Origin: Terfezia claveryi
Lineage: Eukaryota > Ascomycota > Pezizomycetes > Pezizales > Pezizaceae
DNA length: 64,000 nt
Direction: 5' to 3'
Assembly: GCA_015179025.1 (NCBI GenBank)
Contig: WHUX01000189.1
Location: 1 to 64,000, forward strand
A program made the position numbers and the translations under genes. The stretch's first letter is position 1, and each line of letters opens with the position of its first letter. Below, piece by piece: positions 55,004 through 64,000 of this stretch. The notes below the pieces were generated by a model that was not told the DNA's origin, did no database searches, and saw only the letters and a program-made list of their open reading frames with translations.

Positions 55004-56655
55004 GTTGAGGGTAACTGCAGCTGTTAATCGTTATAATATAAAATATATAGCCAGGATCATAAGTCTTCGCCCTTTGGCGTCTTTATAACAAAATATGTCA
55101 CCTTTCGTAGAAATCCCAGCACCATGGACCTAGTTCCCTAAAAGCTCTAAGAATTAATTACTATTACCTACTTTGAACCTCCTACATACTTTTCCATTCA
55201 GGCAATGCCATGGATTCATACCTCCCCAACCTTCTATGTATCACTTCTAGCTGATAAAATATTTCTTTTAAGAGTAATAGATGCTATATAAATCTATAGC
55301 ATTTGATAAATTTTATCTAATCTTACTTTCTTTGTGCTATCCTCCAATTCATGTATATTCATATGTATCAAGCGGAGATTAAAATAAACCTTCGCTATTT
55401 CAACAGCAGGCCGAGTAACAACACTTCTTAGTGTTTCGGTTCCTATTTTGGTAAAAACCAAATGCCCTTGTGGCAACCGCCATAAGTTGATTTTACCACC
55501 AGAAGAAAGCTGGAGCATTAGAGTTGCGGGTGCCAACCAGACTAGAGTTGCGGTCTTCTAGTTGTTAATGAGTAAATACTTATGTATGTACACGCTTTTC
55601 CTCCCAGGGATTTCACCAAGTGCTCAACCTCCTAGTGCCACCTGTCCCCTTGGACAACCAAACCCTTTCCTTCAAAACAATCTCTCCCCTTTTTAACGCC
55701 GCAATCATGCAATCCACCACTGCAGAGTAATCCTCCATTCACATCTCCTCATCATCTCCATATTACGAAACACCGCCCTAAATTTCTCCTCCCCGTCCTC
55801 ACAAAACCAAACATAGCACCTCCGCCATTGCTCTCTCACATGTCCTTCATTGACAATATGCACATAGTTGCTAACATAGTCGTCTTCTGAGCCCGCATCC
55901 ATAATCAAGTCGACAAGAACGTATTCCTATTTCCGCTCGTCTCAGCATTTAAGTCGTTGACGTTGCCTTCTTTGACTTAGCGTTGGCATGGCGTGACCTA
56001 AGTAGTTACGTTAAGCTTCATTAGATAAGGGGCTAACGTTATAGAGAAATTACAGGCATTTGTCGTTGGTAGTCTGGTTGGCACGACTCCGAGATAGGAA
56101 TCATAGAGGTGAACCATTAACTCCGCTTAGTTACCCTCAAAAAACAACCACAGTGTAGCTCCTATAGTATCCCAAAAAGCCATTGATCTAGCCGCACAAG
56201 GTCAAGGATACGGTTGCATACTGTACCCCATCTAGTTACCTAGATGAATATTTTATTGTAGGCATTTCATTGTATTCCCTCATTCACATTGTAAATATAC
56301 CGGGGCCGATGCGACGGCTGAAGCAGCTATATTCACAATGACTTTTAGGCGAAGGCTGTATAATATGCCATCATTCAAGAGCCGTACCTACCTGAAATGC
56401 ATTTGGTCATAAATTCATCTATCTACTTACGGTTATATGTAGTTGGAATAAGATGCCAAGACTACTAAATGGGTTTCCTTGGCCTTGTTTCTTATGTAAC
56501 TCAGCAAGCATCAGTTCCTGCATACTCGTCATCGTCAACTTATTTCACTCTTTTCTGACACCGCCGTTTAGGTATTTTAAACACAGAAATCTTACAATCC
56601 CCTAGAACTGAGCCGCCCCAGAGATACCCGGGATATATACATCCAGACCACAAAG
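55004..56655. other. Gene-free stretch with two MITE-type termini
   Basis: GTGCCAACCAGACTA (a right-hand terminus) at 55530-55544 and TAGTCTGGTTGGCAC (a left-hand terminus) at 56070-56084. A minus-strand frame at 55705-55908 (ending in CEWRITLQWWIA) has natural composition but no known family. Confidence 0.6.
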
Positions 56656-59404
56656 ATGGGGAAGGACACCCTTTTCCGCTCGGTGGAGATGTCGCTCGTA
56701 CAGCTGTACGTAGCAACAGAAATCGGGAGGGAGACGGTTAGCGCGTTGGGAGAGATTGGCCAGATCCAGTTCCGTGATGTATGATGGATTTTGACCCAGT
56801 GACTGGCAACCCGGTAGATGTACTGACTTGTGCCTTGTGTAGCTTAATGCCGAAACCTCCGCATTCCAAAGGACTTTCACAGGAGAGATTAGGCGACTGG
56901 ACAATGTCGAGCGTCAGCTGCGTATGTTTGATTTATTCCGACTTTTCTTGTTTACAACGAACTCATAAAATGTAGGATTCTTTGGTGCACAGATGGAGAA
57001 GAACAGTATACCTCTCCGACCCCTCCCAGACTCGGCATATGTTACCGCAGCTCCGAACGCGAACGAGGTCAACGAACTAGCTCAGCGTACTGACGTGCTT
57101 GAGAACCACATCAACCAGCTTGACGACAGTTACGAAACCCTACAGAAACGTTGGGTCGAGCTTATTGAGTTCCGCTGGGTGTTGCGAGAAGCTGAGGCCT
57201 TTTTCGATAGCGCTTATGGGCATACGGATGAAATCCGAAGCTCGGCAGACGAGCCCTCGGCCCCATTGCTCGAGGATGTGGAGCAATCCGGGCCTGCCAA
57301 TGGTGCCCAGGATCGGTCCCTGAGCAGAATGAACATTGGCTTCGTGGCCGGAGTTATCGCTAGGGAGAAGATTGCTGCATTCGAGAGGATTCTGTGGAGA
57401 ACACTCCGCGGAAATCTTTACATGAGGCAGAGCGAGATCCCTGAGCCCATCGCTGACCCAACTACCCATGAGCAAGTTGACAAGAATGTCTTTGTTATTT
57501 TTGCCCATGGAAAGGAGATTATTGCAAAGATTAGAAAAATCTCTGAGTCCCTGGGCGCTGATCTGTATGGTGTGGATGAGGATAAGGATGAGCGGACAGA
57601 TCAGATTCGTGAAGTCAACAATCGCATCGATGACCTCAATGCTGTCCTTCAGAACACAAAGAATACCCTACACGGAGAACTGAGGCAGATTGCCCAGACC
57701 TTGGCCTCCTGGATGGTAATCATAAAGAAGGAGAAAGCTGTTTACTCTGCTCTCAATCTATTCATTTACGATTCTGCGAGAAAGTGCTTGATTGCAGAAG
57801 GGTGGTGCCCAACAAGCACAGTCCCTCAGATCAAACGTACCCTTCACGAGGTTACCGACCGCGCCGGTATACATGCCCCCTCCATAATTACTGAGGTGAA
57901 GACCAGCAAAACCCCGCCGACTTACAACAAGACCAACAAATTCACACTCGGCTTTCAGACCATTATCGACGCCTATGGTACTGCCAAATACCGTGAAGTC
58001 AACCCCGGTCTACCCACCATCGTCACTTTCCCCTTCTTGTTTGCTGTCATGTTTGGTGATGTCGGGCATGGTTTTATCATGGCTCTTGCGGGTGCCTTGA
58101 TGGTCTGGTTTGAGAAACCACTCGGGAAGAAAAAGGTGTTTGAGCTGTTTGACATGGCCTTCTTTGGGCGATACATCATCTTGATGATGGGACTCTTCTC
58201 CATATATACTGGTATGATCTACAACGATATTTTCTCCAAATCCATGACTCTTTTCAAGTCTCAGTGGGTGTGGCCGGAGCACTTCGAGCCGGGTACGCCA
58301 ATTGAGGCTTCTAGAAGAGATAATTACACATACCCCTTCGGGCTCGATTGGGGCTGGCATGGAGCAGAGAACAACCTCATCTTTACGAACTCCTACAAAA
58401 TGAAGCTTAGTATCATCCTCGGATGGGCTCACATGACATACTCACTCTGCCTCTCTCTCATTAACCACCGCTACTTCAAATCCAAGGTCGACATCTGGGG
58501 GAACTTCATTCCCGGAATGGTTTTCCTCCAGTCTATCTTCGGCTACCTCGTACTTACCATCATCTACAAATGGACTCAAGACTGGAATGCCCGTGGTGAC
58601 CCTCCACCATCAATTTTGAACATGCTTATCTTCATGTTCCTCCAGCCTGGTACCGTCAATGAACCACTCTTCAGGAATCAAGCCTTCATCCAGGTCTGCC
58701 TGTTGCTTATTGCGCTCTGCTGTGTTCCAATCATGCTTTTCCTTAAGCCCTTCTGGCTCCGTTTCGAACACAACAAACACTGCGCTCTTGGATACCGTAG
58801 CATCTCCGATGGGCGCATCGTCTCCGCCCTCGACCCTGAAGACGAAGATCACCCCAGTCTCACAGCTCACCACGATTCTCGACATTCCCTCGACTCTGTC
58901 AACGACTCAGGCGCCCTCATCGCCGAAGACATGAAAGAGGAAGAGGAATTCGAGTTTGGAGAAGTCTTAATCCATCAGGTCATTCACACGATTGAGTTTT
59001 GTCTTAATTGTATCTCGCATACAGCGTCGTATTTGCGTTTATGGGCCTTGTCGCTTGCCCATGCCCAGTTGAGTACCGTCTTGTGGAGTATGACCGTGGG
59101 AAATGCATTTTATTTCTCTGGGTTTTTGGGTGTCATTGCAGTGTTCTTTTTGTTTGCTATGTGGTTTAACCTGACGGTTGCGGTGTTGGTGGTTATGGAG
59201 GGGACGAGTGCTATGTTGCACAGTTTAAGGTTGCATTGGGTCGAGGCGATGAGTAAGGTATGTTCACGCAGTTCTATTGACTCCTTTGGCGTGAAGTAAA
59301 GCTAATAATTGGTGTCTTACGTATAGCATTTCATTGGAGAGGGTGTTCCCTTTGAGCCCTTCAGCTTCCAGTTGTTGCTCGAGGAGGATGCGGAGGTTAA
59401 TTAG
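56656..59404 (+). CDS. VPH1: Vacuolar H+-ATPase V0 subunit a (Vph1 type)
   Basis: The large membrane subunit that carries protons through the V-ATPase; 853 residues. Exons 56656..56778, 56843..56921, 56976..59257 and 59327..59404. The cytosolic half starts [19 protein letters not shown] and contains [25 protein letters not shown] and NVFVIFAHG. The membrane half follows from about residue 400 ([18 protein letters not shown], a family signature) with about eight hydrophobic segments. The essential Arg of the proton path sits in [17 protein letters not shown] (near 59020-59070). The last exon encodes [14 protein letters not shown], the conserved end. Fungi may have one or two paralogues (Vph1/Stv1); one cannot tell here which it is. 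Confidence 0.96.
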
Positions 59405-60007
59405 TAATCTCTTCTCTAGATCGCTCCGTGTCATGTTTACATCTTGTGAGATGGTGAAAATGAAGTATGAGGTTGAATGCGGCACCGGGGCCGCGTGCAG
59501 ACAAGAGACAACAAGTGATACATTATGTGACAATACTTGCGTTTTCATTCATGTTACTTATACAGTACAAGCTGTTTTTGTCTGAATATTGAGCGTATTA
59601 TGTATATCAGTTTTGTCTTGCAAATGCAGTTGAACTGTCTAGTAGATTCTAATACCTGTCCTTCCAAAGCTACCTTTTCCATTTGATATGTATCCGGTTG
59701 AAAAGTTAGATACTCCAGATCGCAACACACGACAAAGCTACAATGGCTTATTGATAAAGCATAGAAGAAACAGAAAAATAAAGCTAAATTAAAACATTCG
59801 ATGGTGTTCTCTTACTCAGACTGGATTGGTTGCAAGTCAATATATTGTTGCGTGGTTATATGCTTGTGGTTGCAAGGTTGCTATGTGAGTGTCCAGGAAC
59901 TTTTGAATACATAATAAAAAAAATTCCACTCACTGATGTCGAAAAGTCGTTACGATTCCTGGCACAATCTTTCTAACGATGTAAACTACCTCGTACATTC
60001 CGTACTT
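59405..60007. other. Convergent 3' region of VPH1 and AIM32-like genes
   Basis: 603 bp between the stop codons of genes facing each other. No coding sequence is supported. Confidence 0.55.
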
Positions 60008-61284
60008 TTACCAACTAACCGCCCCCGTCTTCCTATAGAACCCACCCCTAATCATATCTGGATTCACAATTTTACCCTGGCAAATCGTGTACTTCACAAT
60101 CCCCTATACAAGGTCAGCATGAGCTCCTCCAATCCCAAAACTTCAGGGAGACCAAATACCTACCTCAACATGCTTAGGCGCCACCCTTGCCAACCACACC
60201 CCCATTCCATCCTCCTTTCTATAAATCAGCACATTGGCTGAATACTTATGCCCCCCTATATGGTTAATGAAGTACAGCCCTACCCCACCGGGGCGGGTAT
60301 CACTTAGATCCCGGTGCAGCCCGAGAGGGCGGAGGTGTCGCTCGAATTCGCGAGCGAGGATGGGCGCAGATATGCCGCAGCGGGCGTCGCGGCGTTTGTG
60401 TGAGCAAAGGAGAACGATGAGAGAGTGGGGGCACGGGTGAGAGGAGAGTTTGTCGTTGATGGAAAGGGGGATTTGGGTAGGTTGGGAGGGGGGGTGATCA
60501 AGGGATGCGACAGCAAAGCGGAGGGCGAGAGACTCGGATACGGTTAAGTCAGCCTCTTCAGCTGGGGTTTCGTAGGCAATTTCAGAACCAGAATCCGGTG
60601 GGGATGGTGGGGCTTGTGGGGCTGGGGTTGCGGTTTCTACGGCCGTGAGTGGTGTCCGTGTCATAGGGCCAGAGTAGACGAACCGCCGAATTAGCTCAGG
60701 TGTATCCTCCGGAGTAACATTTGTTACCTCGATAAACGAGGGTAGAATAAGAACTGTTGTCGGCATAGGCTTATTCTGTTCCTCTGCGACATAGTATTCC
60801 GGTGGAGGTAGCATATTCGAGGCAGAGATCATGAGTTTCTGTAGGAAATAATTAAATCTTCAGGTACCTTCTGCAAACTGCATATAACGAAAAGCACCTC
60901 TGGGTACAGGCAAGAGGGTACATACTTGACAGTCACTCCCCTTCGCCTCTTTCCCCAGAGCCATCATCACACTCCCCTTCTCATCCTCCACATCCCTTAA
61001 CCAATCCGTCTTCCCAGTCGCCACAATCGCGTGCACTCCATACTCATTCACCTTCCCCAAAGCTCATCATCCTCATTGATTCCAATTTTTGTAAATGCCC
61101 TAGGGTACTCTACCGGGCAGGAAGCACAATCATGGAGACAATCCTCCCCGTCTATTGCTGGGTCAACGACGGGGAAGAGAGTACTTTTGGTGGGTTTGCT
61201 GGGGGTGGGGCATTCGTGTGGAGTGCCCGGTAGAGAGGAAATAATGAAGGTTTTTGTCCTGTCAAGGAAGTTGCGGATGGACAT
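60008..61284 (-). CDS. AIM32: Aim32-like thioredoxin-fold (sucrase/ferredoxin-like) protein, one-base frame break
   Basis: Exons complement(60926..61284, 60164..60838, 60008..60103), about 376 residues. The first exon encodes DCLHDCASCPVEYP then LW-G, after which the frame moves by one base (near 61055, in TTTGGGGAAGG) and continues KVNEYGVHAIVATGKTDWLRDVEDEKGS. The second exon has KLMISASNMLPPPEYY and, near its end, CSHKRRDARCGISAPIL with the paired Cys of the family, then GLYFINHIGGHKYSANVLIY (His-x3-His). The last exon gives GIVKYTICQGKIV and RGGF, the family end. Aim32 in yeast is a mitochondrial redox/iron-sulphur-type protein. It is divergent from the RraA-like gene, 365 bp apart. Confidence 0.88.
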
Positions 61285-61649
61285 TGTAGAGTTATCAGAT
61301 CAAAATTATCAGATCGTTGGCTGAGGAATTATCAGATGGTATTTATTGTGACCTCACCGAATTCTGAAACTCCTGCCCGGGATGCGTTAAATCTTAGTTA
61401 CTGTCCTAGGGCTAAATCCTAGTCTGGCTTGCACTGCTAAATCCTAGAGATAAAATATATATAAGGAGCCTCGTGCTACCAAATAGCCCTACCTACTATC
61501 AGTCAAAAAAAGAAAGCGATTTTGAACGTTGACACCGATCCCAATTAAGCAGGCTACAGGTTGAAGTTTATCAGATCCGAACTCTGAAGCCTGATTCACC
61601 CCAACCACAACCACAAACCGAAACCGAATCCCACATAACTGTGACCACA
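61285..61649. promoter_or_regulatory. Shared upstream region of AIM32-like and RraA-like genes
   Basis: 365 bp between divergent start codons, with short direct repeats (ATTATCAGAT, three near 61290-61335; AAATCCTAG, two or three near 61410-61445) and TATATATAAGG near 61456. Confidence 0.5.
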
Positions 61650-63064
61650 ATGTCTCAAACACTAGAAGCCCAAATTTCAGAGCTGAAGAGGTACACAGCC
61701 TGTGATGTACGCGCACCCCCTGTATATTGAGGTGACATCTTGCCGTGCTAGCCGGTGTATTGGCTGATATGCATTTATGTATATATAGATATCTGATGCC
61801 CTCCTCAAGTTGAAGGTTCCGGGGCTGGGTTTATTCCAGACTTAGGTAATAGATCTTTCTATTAGATTTATGGGTGCAATCAGAATTTGAGATTGGTACC
61901 GCTGGTTATATACCCCTTGTATGAGGGAGGAAACCTTACCTAGAGTTATCTAATTTAAACCCCTTGATGGATGAGTTAAGAATATCTCATCCAATTTCTG
62001 TGGACAATGCTGTATATTCCTTTAATTTTTCAAATTTAAAGAAGATACTCTATAATACACTTCAAATCCATTTTGCTCAAGTCGATGAAATCACAATACC
62101 CAATATATCAGCCAGATATTATATAATGAAGATATTTTTCATGTATCTTTTATTTTTCCAATCTCTACAAGTACCAGCTCTACATACATACATGGAACGC
62201 ATTTCTAACCCCCCGACACCTCACCTACAGCCCTCCGCAACCCATCCTCCTCTTTCACTACCCCCGCCATCGCCCCCGCCTGCACCGTTCTCTTTCTCCC
62301 AAAATTCCCACCTCCACCTCCCAGTCAACTCCCCAACCCAAACCTCCATTTCGCAGACCAACTACCCCCTTCCAGCATCATCGTCATTCGCCAACCCCCG
62401 AACCAATTCAATGCCGTCGTAGGCGGTATCGTCGCAAGCCGGATGGCCCAGTTAGGGTCAAAAGGTATAGTTGTAGATGGTCGAGTTCGGGATTTAGTAC
62501 AGCTGGCTGAGTTGTCAGGTATGCCGGTATGTTTTGAGCCTCCTTCCCAATTACCCTGAACTCGCCTATCAAAGGTATACCACCGTGAGGTATACACCAT
62601 CACCATTTATATCACAATTCAACAATAATATCTCCTGTTCTATTTCAGATCTTCTTTCTATCAAGCATATTATCTACAAATATCTACATACAACCCCCTC
62701 TAACACCCCCACACACAAAGATCTACTCTCTCTCCACCTCCACCGTCGGCGCCGGCGCCCTCTCCACCCCCCACGCAATAAATCACCCCATAACCCTTTC
62801 CTGCGGAATCACCGTAAACCCAGTACGTACCTAACCCCCCAACCTCCTCCATCCTAAATCGCCACTAATCCCTCCCCATAGGGCGACCTCATCTTTCTCT
62901 CTCCCGCCCCCGACACAGGGGCAGTCTGCATTCCGCAGAACCTTGTCGCGGAGGTCCTCAAAATCCTTCCCACAATGGTCAAGGCGGATGAGCTTGTGCT
63001 AGAGGACATGAAGGAGGGATTATCTATCACGGAAGCGTTTAAGCGGAGGAGAGGAAACTTGTAA
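61650..63064 (+). CDS. RraA-like / 4-hydroxy-4-methyl-2-oxoglutarate aldolase family protein, one-base frame break
   Basis: Exons 61650..61706, 61789..61845, 62231..62526, 62721..62822 and 62882..63064, about 231 residues. It starts MSQTLEAQISELKRYTACD joined to ISDALLKLKVPG; one G appears to be missing in CCGGGGCTGGG (61819-61829), after which AGFIPDL continues. Exon 3 carries AIAPACTVLFLPK, then VVGGIVASRMAQLGSKGIVVDGRVRDLVQLAEL, which holds the family's metal/substrate motif (Gly ... Arg-Asp). Exon 4 gives STSTVGAGAL and GITVNP; exon 5 gives GDLIFLSPAPDTGAVCIPQ. Members are divalent-metal aldolases/decarboxylases of the HMG/CHA aldolase group; the substrate in this fungus is unknown. Intron 2 (385 nt) is long and could hide a small exon. 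Confidence 0.85.
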
Positions 63065-64000
63065 TGGTCCGGAGTTTACCGTAGAGCTGATGCGGGTATA
63101 CCACTTTCTCAGATCTATGTGCTCTATGTGATATAAACCCGAGAGCGCATAAGCATGTACTAGGGCACTGTAGAATTTCATTGAGCATTAAATCGCACTG
63201 GCTTTTTCAATCTAGAAGACTCACCTAGTCGCCAGTTGCTAACGACAGCAGAGTCACGTATACCCACCATTTCTCGAACAGTTGTCCCGAATGCCGCATT
63301 TACGTGCAAATATATGCAGAAAAGAATGTTCATAGAATTAAATGTCAATTTCTTACTTTTTGTACCATTCATATGTATATATACTATATGCCGCTATCAT
63401 ATAATAGTACAATAGTACATGTGCCTTAACAAACCGATGCTACCGCTATTCCCGAATTTAATCCTATCGCACCTCCACTAGGAAAAACGGAGAGAGGAGG
63501 ATAAGCTCTATCAAGCCATAATGTAAGTATACAAGAATGGAAGAAAATAAGAGATGCAGAAACATACATATACAGTTAAGAAAGGCGAGAAAGAAGAAAC
63601 CATCTCATGAATAAACCGCATCGCTGACAAAACCCTCGACGTCATAAAAAGCAAGAAAACGGGAAAAATGCAGACGCTTCCTTGGACCCAAACGACAAAT
63701 CATGGTAGATCAGGACCAAGAAGAAAAAGAAAACATAAAAGAAAAAACCAAAACAGAACTCCCAAAAACATAGACAAACCAGCCCGTTACCAACCAGAAA
63801 TATGCATGTGGCTCGCCATTATGAATAAGATTCATTGAAAAAAATTCGTAGCCTCAAGAGGATATTTGGTATCCGCCAGCTGTTGGGACAGATTGGACAC
63901 CACATCCTCCCATAATCGGAGAGCAGAGGAAGGTGAGATGTGAGAGTCTATGAAAGGAGCTCATCATTACGGGCGACTTTACCTCCCAAACCCGTAGCAT
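63065..64000. other. Gene-free stretch to the window end
   Basis: AT-rich, many A-runs from 63480 on. A 64-residue minus-strand frame at 63178-63372 has no family features. A gene may begin beyond the window. Confidence 0.5.

Overview
The window is nuclear DNA of a filamentous ascomycete (Pezizomycotina). Coding genes are interrupted by short introns (about 48-65 nt is typical) with GT..AG ends and CTAAC/CTGAC branch sites. Intergenic DNA is AT-rich, with long poly-A/T and poly-C/pyrimidine tracts. The recognised proteins are conserved fungal housekeeping proteins, and the retroelements (chromodomain Ty3/gypsy, Ty1/copia, LINE) are typical of such fungi. I cannot name the species. Exon limits below were worked out by hand from reading frame, splice signals and family conservation.

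Layout. 1-18.0 kb is a repeat graveyard: a decayed chromodomain gypsy element whose 3' LTR sits inside a second gypsy element; a 72-bp hairpin tandem array; an extra coiled-coil/basic ORF; large inverted repeats with an AT-rich tandem core; a decayed copia element with its 3' LTR; two LINE remnants, one split by a 69-bp poly-A insertion with a 14-bp target duplication. A 5S rRNA gene or pseudogene lies at 18.6 kb (minus). 20-34 kb is a dense gene island: PSD1 (-), RSE1 (+), PRP38 (-), ISY1 (+), MTG1 (-), an unclear small minus-strand gene, and transaldolase (+). 36-40 kb holds a TFIIIC 55-kDa-type phosphoglycerate-mutase-fold gene (-) and an unusual gene coding three Cys/His knuckles, an acidic heptad array and a T5orf172/GIY-YIG-like tail (-). 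40-44 kb is gene-poor, with a 105-bp MITE and an ornithine aminotransferase pseudogene. 45-64 kb holds tRNA ligase TRL1 (+), an unrecognised minus-strand gene, RAD10/ERCC1 (+, with a 14-nt microexon), a secreted 46-residue-repeat protein (+), a lone C-terminal piece of a DNAJC28-like protein (+), V-ATPase subunit a (+), AIM32-like (-) and an RraA-like aldolase (+).

Themes. Three spliceosome genes (RSE1, PRP38, ISY1) lie within 7.5 kb; PRP38 and ISY1 are divergent with only 158 bp between start codons. Three otherwise intact genes (TRL1, AIM32-like, RraA-like) each need exactly one extra base to keep frame, always in or beside a short mononucleotide run; residual indel errors in the assembly are the simplest explanation. 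A dispersed family of TAGTCTGGTTGGCAC termini marks a MITE family between genes. No prokaryotic system, CRISPR array or secondary-metabolite cluster was seen.
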